A stretch of 21,630 nucleotides of DNA from JAXHTH01 sp034211115 (GTDB lineage Bacteria; Planctomycetota; Phycisphaerae; Phycisphaerales; SM1A02). The notes beneath the pieces were generated by a model. The model was not told the origin of the DNA and ran no database searches. It worked only from the letters and a program-made list of their open reading frames with translations. Shown here piece after piece: positions 15,518-21,630 of this stretch. Positions within the stretch are counted from its first letter, which is position 1, and each line of letters begins with the position of its first letter. Both the position numbers and the translations under genes were made by a program. Location of the stretch: contig JAXHTH010000177.1 in assembly GCA_034211115.1 (NCBI GenBank), positions 1-21,630 on the forward strand. The letters are read 5' to 3'.

Positions 15518-16767
15518 AGGTCGATCCCGAAGTGCCGGGTGACGTCGACGGCGGAGGCGACGGCATCCTCGTGGAAGCCGTAGCGCAGGTGCGCGCCGCA
15601 GAAGAACGTCCGCCGGCTTCCGTTCATTTCGCGCAGCTCGCGCTGGGCCTCGATCGATCGGGCCGTGTAGCCGGGGTGGGTGTAGGTGACCGAGTAGATG
15701 ACCTCTTCCGGATCGACGCGCCGGCGGGCGTTGAGCGAAACGAGATAGTCTCGCTTCGATCGCAGGCCCTGCAGACGATTCATGTAATAGGTCATCGTCA
15801 GCGGTTTTGCCGGATCGGCATCGGCGCGACGATGGTAGTTCCACGACGCCCAGAGGCGTCGATCCGTGGGCATGACGCCCGCATCGGCATGGAGCTGAAC
15901 GTCGTTCTCCCAGTAGCGCCACGCGGACAGCGCCTCACCCTCGGCCTCCGTGGCGTCCGCGAGCAGGGCCAGGGTTTCATCCGCGTGCGTCGCAAGCACG
16001 GCGTAATCGAACCGCTCCGTGTCGCGATCCTGCGCGGACACGAAGACACCATCGTCTTCGCGCCGCACCGACTGCACGGGCGCGCCGGTCAGCACGCGGC
16101 CGTGGAAGAGCGACCGGAACGCCTTGACGTAGGTGTGGCTCCCGCCCACGACGGTCTGCCACGTCGGCCGGTGGCGCAGCACGAGCATGCCGTGGTTGGC
16201 GAGGAAGCGGATGAAGGTGTGCGCGGGGAAGCGCGACATGTCCGTATCCGGGCTCGACCAGACCGCCGCCGCGATGGGGATCAGGTAATTCTCTATGAAA
16301 AACGAACTTGCGCCGATCTGTCGGAGGTATTCGCCGAGCGTGAGGCCGAGCAGCGCGCCGCGCTCCAGATCCGCCGCCGCCCGCCGGCCGAAGCGCCGCT
16401 GCTCGCGGATCATGCCCAGCAGGCGAAGGTTGAACGCGTTGGACGGCTTGCGCAGGAACTCGCGCACGGACGGCCCGACATAGCCCAGCCCGGATCGCTC
16501 GCAGCAGAAGCCGAAGGACATGTCGCTGTCGCGAAGGGCGACCCCCCACTCCCCCATCAGGCGGTAGAACAGCGGATAGGTGCGGGGATTGCAGACGATG
16601 AAACCCGTGTCGACGGGCACTTCGCGACCGTTCTCCCGGACGCTGATCGTGTTCGTGTGCCCCCCGATGTAGTCGTTGCGCTCGAACAGCGTGACGTCGT
16701 GCCGCTTGCCCAGCAGGTACGCGGCGGTGATGCCCGCGATGCCGGCGCCGATCACGGCGATCTTCAC
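15514..16767 (-). CDS. FAD-dependent NAD(P)-binding oxidoreductase (COG2907/amine-oxidase type)
   Basis: A 417-residue flavoprotein. The Rossmann FAD motif is at the very start: KIAVIGAGIAGITAAYLL, with GxGxxG at 7-12, the acidic ribose ligand in FER (Glu29) and GGHTNT at 35-40. Further family marks are VDTGFIVCN, DMSFGF, AAVWSS and the C-terminal FAD-contact segment FFCGAHLRYGFHEDAVASA. GTG 16767 is chosen because it overlaps the SDR stop (GTGA) and gives the canonical N-terminus; GGAGG lies 14 bases upstream. An in-frame ATG at 16788 would add seven residues. The family is consistently paired with DUF1365 and Cfa-like genes. It likely acts on an unsaturated or methylated acyl chain (desaturation or redox), but no member reaction is certain. 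It probably lies on the inner face of the membrane. Confidence 0.9.
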   Translation of the reverse strand: MKIAVIGAGIAGITAAYLLGKRHDVTLFERNDYIGGHTNTISVRENGREVPVDTGFIVCNPRTYPLFYRLMGEWGVALRDSDMSFGFCCERSGLGYVGPSVREFLRKPSNAFNLRLLGMIREQRRFGRRAAADLERGALLGLTLGEYLRQIGASSFFIENYLIPIAAAVWSSPDTDMSRFPAHTFIRFLANHGMLVLRHRPTWQTVVGGSHTYVKAFRSLFHGRVLTGAPVQSVRREDDGVFVSAQDRDTERFDYAVLATHADETLALLADATEAEGEALSAWRYWENDVQLHADAGVMPTDRRLWASWNYHRRADADPAKPLTMTYYMNRLQGLRSKRDYLVSLNARRRVDPEEVIYSVTYTHPGYTARSIEAQRELREMNGSRRTFFCGAHLRYGFHEDAVASAVDVTRHFGIDL

Positions 16768-17543
16768 TTGTTCTTCATGCGCCTCCATACTCGCGTCATG
16801 ATCCATTCGTAGATGGGGTAGGGAATGATACGCATGAACCGGATCGTCCAACTGAACGGGATCGGAAAGGCAATGTCCTTCTTTCCGCGCTCGATTCCCG
16901 AGCAGATGATGCGGGCCGCCCTGTCGGCGTCCATCAGAAACGGCATGTGAAAATCGTTCTTGTCGGTGAGCGGCGTGCGGACGAAGCCGGGGTTGACGAT
17001 CGTCACCTGCACGTTGTGCTCGAGAAGATGGAACCGGATGCTCTGGAGGAAGTTGATGAGCGCGCCCTTGCTGGCGCTGTAGGCGGCCGCGCGGGGCAGG
17101 CCGCGGAAACCGGCGAGGCTGGCCATGCCCACGAGGCAACCCGCCTCCCGCCGAAGCATTCCGGGCAGAACGGCCTCGATGCAGCGCAGCGTGCCACCGT
17201 AGTTGATGTCCATCAGCCCCAGATACTCGGCCGTGTCGAACGCGGCGTGTTTCGTGAAGAGGTGCGTCCCCGCGTTGGCGATGAGCACGTCGATGCCGCC
17301 GAGCTCGTCTTCGGCCTCCGCGGCGATCGCTTTCATGCGCCCGAGATCCGTCACGTCGCCGGGCTTGACGAGCACGCGCCCGCCGCACGCTTCGACTTCG
17401 CGACGAACCTCATCGAGCGCCTCTTCGTTCCGCGCGGTCAGGATCGACACCGCGCCGCGCTCGGCGAGCTCGAGGGCGAGGGCGCGCCCGATGCCCATGC
17501 TCGCCCCCGTCAGCCACACGTGTTTGCCGGCCAGTCGGGTCAT
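16764..17543 (-). CDS. Short-chain dehydrogenase/reductase (SDR)
   Basis: A 259-residue classical SDR. The cofactor motif is TGASMGIG (12-19), the structural NAG is at 90-92, and the catalytic Ser142 and Tyr155-x-x-x-Lys159 (YSASK) are present, followed by NPGFVRTPLTD. The C-terminal region beyond about 215 is unusual: RGKKDIAFPIPFSWTIRF is followed by a hydrophobic/basic segment and WRRMKNK, which looks membrane-associating and fits a lipid substrate. Start ATG 17543; no strong Shine-Dalgarno sequence is seen. It oxidises or reduces an alcohol/ketone with NAD(P)H; the substrate is unknown. It lies 96 bases after the small DUF2892-like gene and overlaps the following oxidoreductase by GTGA. 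A TATGAT at 17567-17572 (minus strand) lies just ahead, but it lacks a -35 partner. Confidence 0.9.
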   Translation of the reverse strand: MTRLAGKHVWLTGASMGIGRALALELAERGAVSILTARNEEALDEVRREVEACGGRVLVKPGDVTDLGRMKAIAAEAEDELGGIDVLIANAGTHLFTKHAAFDTAEYLGLMDINYGGTLRCIEAVLPGMLRREAGCLVGMASLAGFRGLPRAAAYSASKGALINFLQSIRFHLLEHNVQVTIVNPGFVRTPLTDKNDFHMPFLMDADRAARIICSGIERGKKDIAFPIPFSWTIRFMRIIPYPIYEWIMTRVWRRMKNK

Positions 17544-17639
17544 GGGTGGGGATCACATCGCGGATCATCATACCGCCAACGCGCTGGCGCTCGCACGCCG
17601 CGGCGGGGACGGAAGCGCTGCCCCCGCGGCGGGACCGCT

Positions 17640-17870
17640 TCAGATCGGGGTCCTGAACCCCATGGCCCGGACGGCACACCAGCCCGCCCGGCCTTCGTAC
17701 ACGCCGAATCCGCCCCCCGGGAGCAGGAGAACGATCAGGACCCACCACCACGCGCTTTCGAGGACGCCGCCCAGCACCAGCGCGCCGAGAACGAGACCGG
17801 CCACCAGAGCGGCGAGGCCGGCGATCAATCGAAGTGCCCTCCCCCGCGCATCAATGTTGCACTGCGGCAT
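17640..17870 (-). CDS. Small two-helix membrane protein, DUF2892-like
   Basis: A 76-residue protein with an N-terminal CNIDARGRALRL segment, two adjacent hydrophobic helices (about 15-35 and 40-55) and a conserved-looking end, EGRAGWCAVRAMGFRTP. The layout (Cys-Asn near the start, GR-RL, two helices, then a Cys-containing tail) resembles DUF2892/YgaP-type inner membrane proteins, whose function is unknown. Start ATG 17870 with GGGAG about 12 bases upstream. It is the first gene of the minus-strand lipid module, 96 bases before the SDR, and is divergent from the flavoprotein gene at 18248. Cys4 and the Cys in GWCAVR could be redox-active or metal-binding; this is inference from position only. 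Confidence 0.75.
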   Translation of the reverse strand: MPQCNIDARGRALRLIAGLAALVAGLVLGALVLGGVLESAWWWVLIVLLLPGGGFGVYEGRAGWCAVRAMGFRTPI

Positions 17871-18247
17871 GGTTCAATCGACTCCCTGGCGGAACGGCCG
17901 GCCTGATCCGAGGCGCGACCTTCGACGACCGAGCGACGGCTCCGGACGTGGGCGCCATCATAGGCGGCGCGCGCCAAGGCGGCCCGGCACCCGGGCGTTA
18001 CCCGCGGCGACGGATCATAAGTGGCGGCCGCGATCCGGTTTGCGGGCCCCGGTCGCGGCGGCTCGACCCCGCCGCTTCCGGTGAGTCATCCGATGTCTAA
18101 ACCCGCACAAGGCCGGTTCGGGCCCTTCAGCCTGCCGGCCATTCGGTACGAGCACCGACCGGGGCTACCATCCGTTGCCGCGGTCGACGAACGAGCGACG
18201 CCGGCGAAGCGAGCCGCGACCTGGGACGCAAGGACCCGCAGTGGATC
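17871..18247. other. Divergent intergenic region (377 bases) between the lipid module and the renalase-like flavoprotein
   Basis: No CDS is supported. Being flanked by two divergent starts, it should carry promoters for both directions. TATGAT on the minus strand (17957-17962) resembles a -10 element, and a TGATCC occurs at 17903-17908, but neither has a matching partner at the right distance. No long dyad was found. Confidence 0.4.
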
Positions 18248-19297
18248 ATGATGCCGGACGGAACAGAACCTCTCCGCGTGGCGGTGATCGGAGCCGGGCT
18301 CTCGGGCCTGTCCGCGGCGCGGACGCTGCGCGACCGGGGCCACGAGGTCCGCATCTTCGACAAGGGCCGCGGGGTCGGCGGACGCACCGCGACCCGCCGC
18401 TCGGACCCGTTCGCCTTCGATCACGGCGCGCAGTATTTCACCGTTCGCAACGACCGTTTCGCCCGGCTCGTTGCCGCGTGGCGGGAAGCGGGAATCGTCG
18501 CGCCGTGGCCGGGGCGCATCGCCGTGCTCAAGCACGGCGCCTGCGAAACCGCCAATCCTCAGGAGCGCTACGTCGGCGTGCCGGGAATGAACGCCATCGC
18601 CACACGCCTGGCGGAGGATCTCGACATCACGCTCCAGACGCGCATCACGGAACTGGCGCGCGAGGCCGATGCGTGGCGTCTCGCCGATGAGAGCGGCCCG
18701 ATTGCGGGCGCCTTCGACGTGCTCATCGTCGCGCTTCCCGCCGCGCAGGCGGCCGAATTGATTGGCGGCCTGAGCGACCTGGCGGAATCGGCCCGGGCAT
18801 GCACGATCGCGCCGTGCTGGGCCGTCATGCTGGGCTTCGATCGGCCGCCAACCACCGGGTTCGACGGCGCGTTCGTGCACGACTCGCCGCTTTCGTGGAT
18901 CGCGTGCAACTCCTCCAAGCCCGGCCGCGGTGCGGCGGAGTCGTGGGTGCTTCACGCCGGACCGGCGTGGTCGGAGGCGCACCTCGAGGATGCGCGCGAA
19001 ACCGTCGTGACCGCGCTGACCGACGCGTTCGAGCAGGTTGCCGGGCTCGGCCCACTGCGGCCGGTGCACGCGGATGCCCATCGCTGGCGGTACGCCCTGC
19101 CGCCCGAGCCGCTCGGCGCGGGCGCGCTGTGGGATGCGGACAAGCGCATCGCGGTGTGCGGCGACTGGTGCCACGGCGCGCGCATCGAGGGCGCGTTTCT
19201 GAGCGGACTGTCCGCGGCCGGGGTCGTGCCGGGCCCCGCCGAGGCGCAGGGCAACGAGCCCGGTGAAACCCCCGACATCCCCGAACGAGATCAATGA
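18248..19297 (+). CDS. Renalase-like NAD(P)/FAD-dependent oxidoreductase
   Basis: A 349-residue flavoprotein. FAD is bound by VAVIGAGLSGLSAARTL (GxGxxG at 15-20), the acidic segment FDKGRGVGGR (37-46) and DHGAQYFT (58-65), a hallmark of the renalase-like bacterial oxidoreductases. RYVGVPGMNAIA (about 107-118) and the C-terminal AVCGDWCHGARIEGAFLSG, which closes the FAD site, complete the pattern. Start ATG 18248 is followed by a second ATG at 18251; the Shine-Dalgarno sequence is weak (AAGGA about 14 bases upstream). No signal peptide, so cytosolic. The reaction is uncertain: family members oxidise dihydro-nicotinamide isomers or amines. It is divergent from an operon that encodes another flavoprotein and may be co-regulated with it. 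The M24 gene follows after 136 bases. Confidence 0.88.
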   Translation: MMPDGTEPLRVAVIGAGLSGLSAARTLRDRGHEVRIFDKGRGVGGRTATRRSDPFAFDHGAQYFTVRNDRFARLVAAWREAGIVAPWPGRIAVLKHGACETANPQERYVGVPGMNAIATRLAEDLDITLQTRITELAREADAWRLADESGPIAGAFDVLIVALPAAQAAELIGGLSDLAESARACTIAPCWAVMLGFDRPPTTGFDGAFVHDSPLSWIACNSSKPGRGAAESWVLHAGPAWSEAHLEDARETVVTALTDAFEQVAGLGPLRPVHADAHRWRYALPPEPLGAGALWDADKRIAVCGDWCHGARIEGAFLSGLSAAGVVPGPAEAQGNEPGETPDIPERDQ

Positions 19298-19433
19298 TCC
19301 CGATGCCCGTGTGATCACCGCACTTGGGTCCCGTTTCGCGCCCGGAGGCGGAGAAGGTAGAATCGTTTCCTCCGCCCGCGGCGGGCGCGGGCCGAACCCC
19401 GCCCTTCAAAACCGAAATGCTCCGGAGTGCGAC

Positions 19434-20627
19434 ATGTCCTCGATCGTGCAGGAAAAGGTGAAACAGGCCGTGGGAGTCCTGTCCGAACTGAACATCGACG
19501 CCTGGCTCACGTTCGTGCGCGAGACGACCGAAACGGGCGACCCGATGCTGCCCGTCATTCTCGGTCAGCCGCTCACCTGGCAGAGCGCGCTGATCATCAC
19601 CCGGGCCGGCGACCGCATCGCCATCGTGGGGAAATACGAGGATGAGGCCGTGCGCTCGACCGGCGCGTTCAGCGAGGTCATTCCCTACACGAAGGGCGTG
19701 CGTGATCCGCTCATCACGACGCTCACGCGGCTCGATCCGAGGCAGATCGCCATCAACTACTCGCTGGACGACGTCAAGGCGGACGGCCTGTCGCACGGCA
19801 TGCACGAGCTGCTGCGCCGACACCTCGACGGGACCGACTTCGGCGACCGCCTCATCAGCGCCGAGGAGATCATCCGCGTGGTGCGCGGGTGCAAGACGCC
19901 GGGCGAGATCGAACGCATGCGGGCGGCGATCGCGACGACCGACGAGATCTTCCAGGCCGCCGCGTCGTTCGCGAAGCCCGGCGTGACGGAGCGCGCGATC
20001 TCGCGGTTCATGCACGACGAACTGACGAAGCGCGGCATCGAGCCGGCGTGGGAGGCGGCCCAGTGCCCCATCGTCACCACCGGGCCGAACTCGATGGTCG
20101 GGCACGGCCTGCCTTCCGAGACCCTCTCCGTCACGCCCGGCTGCATTCTTCATCTCGATTTCGGCGTGCGGCAGGATGAGTACTGCTCCGATCTGCAGCG
20201 ATGCTGGTACGTTCCGGAGCCGGGTGAGACGGCCCCGCCTCCCTCCGTGCAGCGCGCCTTCGACGCCGTCGCCGACGCGATCACCGCCGCGGCGGCCGTG
20301 ATGAAACCGAACTCCCGCGGGCACGAAATCGACGCGGCGGCGCGCTCCTCGCTCCTCGACGCCGGCTACGAGGAATACCAGCACGCGACCGGACATCAGA
20401 TCGGCCGCGCCGCGCACGACGGCGGCGCCGTGCTCGGACCCAAATGGGAACGATACGGCCGGACGCCGGACTATCCGCTTCAGCCGGGTCAGGTCTTCAC
20501 GCTCGAACTGGGCATCGAGAACGTCGACGGCAAGCGCGGTTATCTCGGTCTGGAAGAGATGGTCGTCGTCACCGACGACGGTCTGGAGTGGCTGAGCGAT
20601 CGCCAGACCGCGCTGCCCCTGCTCTGA
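19434..20627 (+). CDS. M24 family metallopeptidase (aminopeptidase P / Xaa-Pro dipeptidase type)
   Basis: A 397-residue protein with an N-terminal creatinase-like domain (about 1-155) and a C-terminal pita-bread catalytic domain. The five metal ligands of M24 are all visible: Asp242 in LDFG, Asp253 in CSDLQR, His321 in HATGHQIG, Glu358 in FTLELGIE and Glu374 in LGLEEM. The additional catalytic His224 lies in NSMVGHG. It should release N-terminal residues preceding proline or cleave Xaa-Pro dipeptides with Mn or Co; no signal peptide, so cytosolic. ATG 19434 is preceded by GGAG at eight bases; the frame open from 19263 only reads the end of the preceding gene. It may support use of peptides brought in by transporters such as the POT carrier, but the two are not linked in one operon. 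Confidence 0.93.
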   Translation: MSSIVQEKVKQAVGVLSELNIDAWLTFVRETTETGDPMLPVILGQPLTWQSALIITRAGDRIAIVGKYEDEAVRSTGAFSEVIPYTKGVRDPLITTLTRLDPRQIAINYSLDDVKADGLSHGMHELLRRHLDGTDFGDRLISAEEIIRVVRGCKTPGEIERMRAAIATTDEIFQAAASFAKPGVTERAISRFMHDELTKRGIEPAWEAAQCPIVTTGPNSMVGHGLPSETLSVTPGCILHLDFGVRQDEYCSDLQRCWYVPEPGETAPPPSVQRAFDAVADAITAAAAVMKPNSRGHEIDAAARSSLLDAGYEEYQHATGHQIGRAAHDGGAVLGPKWERYGRTPDYPLQPGQVFTLELGIENVDGKRGYLGLEEMVVVTDDGLEWLSDRQTALPLL

Positions 20628-20653
20628 GGCGTGCACCTGCCGCGCCCGTCGAT

Positions 20654-20690
20654 CCGGCGCCGGTCCGCGCGACCCGTTCTTTCTTCTGAT
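20654..20690 (+). terminator. Possible weak terminator after the M24 gene
   Basis: The palindrome CCGGCGCCGG (20654-20663) is followed about 14 bases later by a pyrimidine tract (TTCTTTCTTCT) at 20677-20687. A second hairpin, ATGAGG-gagccg-CCTCAT, lies at 20689-20706. The stop codons of the convergent genes are about 93 bases apart, so one or both may end transcription. The long gap before the T-rich tract makes the call weak. Confidence 0.25.
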
Positions 20691-20719
20691 GAGGGAGCCG
20701 CCTCATAAGCGGCGCGCGA

Positions 20720-21248
20720 TCAGGGGCACGGCTCCCATGCGGCGAGCAGAAGGAGGAGATCGCCGGCGTCGACGGTCCCGCTGCCGTCCAGATCGGCCGG
20801 GCCGGCCTCGCCCCATCGGTCCAGCAGCTCCAGAAGATCGGCCGACCCGACCCGGCCGTTGCCGTTCAGGTCGCCCAGACAGGAGACCGGCTCGGTAAGC
20901 GTGTTGTCGCCCGGTACGAGGGCGGGGTTCTCCAGCGCCTCGAACACCGCGGTTACCGTAGTATTCGAAGACGGGAACCAGCGCCTCTTCCTCGTCGGTC
21001 TGCAGCAGGAAGTCGGCGTCGCGAAGGTCGAAGATATCCCGCATCGGAAGCGACGAGCCATAGAGGCGGATTCCGATCGCCTCGCTGGCGAGCGTCCAGA
21101 ACAGACGCACCTGCTCGGCCTCGGGCGTCGCGACGAGCTCGCGCGCCCGGGCCGCCTCGACCGCGCCGCGCGCGATCTGAAACAGACCCAGAGCCGCGTC
21201 CATCGATCCCTGCGTCCCCGGCGGGATGTCGGTGATGAGAATCGCGGC
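20720..21248 (-). pseudogene. Dockerin-like C-terminal secreted protein, frameshifted and 5'-incomplete
   Basis: The 3' part (20720 to about 20955) reads FEALENPALVPGDNT, LTEPVSCLGD and two calcium-loop repeats, DLNGNGRVGSADLLELL and DLDGSGTVDAGDLLLLL, ending WEPCP. This is the dockerin-type end found on many exported Phycisphaerae proteins. Upstream, from about 21248 to 20955, the protein-like sequence is in a different minus-strand frame: AAILITDIPPGTQG, LFWTLASEAIGIRLY, MRDIFDLRDADFLLQTDEEE and VPVFEYYGN. The two parts join naturally at FEYYGN / AVFEAL, so one frameshift near 20950-20960 splits a single gene. No signal peptide or clear start is found above 21248, where the minus-strand frame turns into the Ser/Arg-rich shadow of a plus-strand gene. 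An internal Met at 21203 could at best start a fragment. I do not recognise the main domain. It is either a real pseudogene or an effect of sequence or assembly error. Confidence 0.6.
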
Positions 21249-21630
21249 CCCGGCACAGTCCCGCCAGGTTCGCGAAGATGCGGACGCCCTCGTCCGGCGC
21301 CTCCTCGCCGAGATCCGGTTGCTGCGCAGCGAGGTGAAGGATCTGAAGGAGCGCGTGGCGGTCCTGGAGCGCGGCGCCCGCTCGGCGCCGTCGGAACCGG
21401 CCGCGCCGCTTCGCGTTGATCCGAATGCCGCGCCGCCCGAGCGCGTCATGCTCCTCGATTCCTTCACGACGGAGCACGGCTCTTCGGAGCACGTCGCGCA
21501 GATCGATGGACTTCTCACGGAGGCGAAGGACCTGGAGGAACGCGCGCGGAAGGCCGAGGAGGAGGTCGCGCGTCTCGAGCGTTATCCGTGGTGGGGCGTC
21601 TGGCCGCACGAGACCCCGCCGAGCTGGTGG
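21235..21630 (+). CDS. Coiled-coil protein, 3' end beyond the window
   Basis: A plus-strand frame without stops runs from at least ATG 21235 (also ATG 21226) to the window end: 132 codons with G or C at most third positions. The content is unlike a shadow frame. There is a charged amphipathic helix (residues about 10-45; LLAEIRLLRSEVKDLKERV), a Pro/Ala-rich linker (about 48-70) and a second helix (about 88-115; GLLTEAKDLEERARKAEEEV). Then comes an aromatic/proline stretch with PWWGVWPHETPPSWW at the edge. No family is recognised. The start is uncertain because the coding signal begins exactly where the minus-strand dockerin-type gene loses its own 5' end, so this gene may also be truncated at its 5' side. 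It might be a structural, envelope or transposon-associated coiled-coil protein; the sequence does not decide. Confidence 0.6.
   Translation, partial: MRIAAPAQSRQVREDADALVRRLLAEIRLLRSEVKDLKERVAVLERGARSAPSEPAAPLRVDPNAAPPERVMLLDSFTTEHGSSEHVAQIDGLLTEAKDLEERARKAEEEVARLERYPWWGVWPHETPPSWW

Noticed and set aside
17903..17908. TGATCC as a possible RpoE/ChrR-type -35 element in the divergent spacer
   Set aside because: No A/T-rich -10 at 17-18 bases distance, so a singlet-oxygen sigma-factor promoter cannot be supported from sequence.
17957..17962. TATGAT on the minus strand as a -10 promoter for the lipid module
   Set aside because: The sequence 17 bases upstream reads GGGCCG and no near -35 is present; one hexamer is not enough.
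18825..20636. 603-codon minus-strand frame
   Set aside because: Spans two real plus-strand genes (renalase-like and M24) and their spacer; its sequence is a complement artefact.
20953..21609. 218-codon minus-strand frame reading through the right end
   Set aside because: Over 21250-21609 it is the complement of the coiled-coil plus-strand frame. A stretch near GVRIFANLAG looked protein-like but cannot be separated from shadow sequence.

Overview
The window is GC-rich, with GC-heavy third codon positions. It encodes sulfatases, a PhoD-type phosphatase, a sialate O-acetylesterase-type hydrolase and a C-terminal dockerin-like pair of calcium-loop repeats of the sort common in Planctomycetota, especially Phycisphaerae. 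I infer a planctomycete, probably Phycisphaerae; no rRNA is present to prove it. I saw no tRNA, rRNA, CRISPR array, insertion sequence or phage gene.

Layout. Bases 1-325 hold the 3' end of an S9 serine peptidase. It is followed by an exported SGNH/SASA esterase (483-1778, +) and, convergent to that, an Old Yellow Enzyme of the YqjM type (1950-3038, -). Bases 3039-4221 contain no intact gene, but they do contain the broken remnant of a secreted fasciclin-domain protein (from 3292, +). A POT/PTR2 peptide transporter (4222-6624, -) carries a very large extra domain between its last two membrane helices. After a 612-base gap with strong inverted repeats comes a two-gene unit on the minus strand: a protein with two complete sulfatase domains in one chain (9908-12700), then a PhoD-like phosphatase (7237-9864). 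Both look exported and probably act together on organic sulfate and phosphate esters outside the cytoplasm.

Bases 13080-17870 (-) form a compact set of six genes, transcribed as DUF2892-like small membrane protein, SDR, FAD-dependent oxidoreductase, DUF1365 protein, Cfa-like methyltransferase and DUF1475 membrane protein. Three successive junctions overlap by a few bases (GTGA, GTGA, ATGA). This is a membrane-lipid modification module. The methyltransferase differs from E. coli Cfa at two bicarbonate-site positions, so a methyl-fatty-acid product rather than a cyclopropane is worth considering. Divergent from it, across a 377-base spacer, are a second, renalase-like flavoprotein (18248-19297, +) and an M24 aminopeptidase P-type protein (19434-20627, +).

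The right end is disturbed. A dockerin-bearing minus-strand gene (20720 to about 21248) is frameshifted and seems to lack its 5' end. At the same point a plus-strand coiled-coil reading frame opens and runs off the window. This may be a real rearrangement or an assembly join.

The points most worth following are the double sulfatase, the domain-inserted peptide transporter and the lipid-methylation operon. I did not find a clear, wholly new defence or mobile system.
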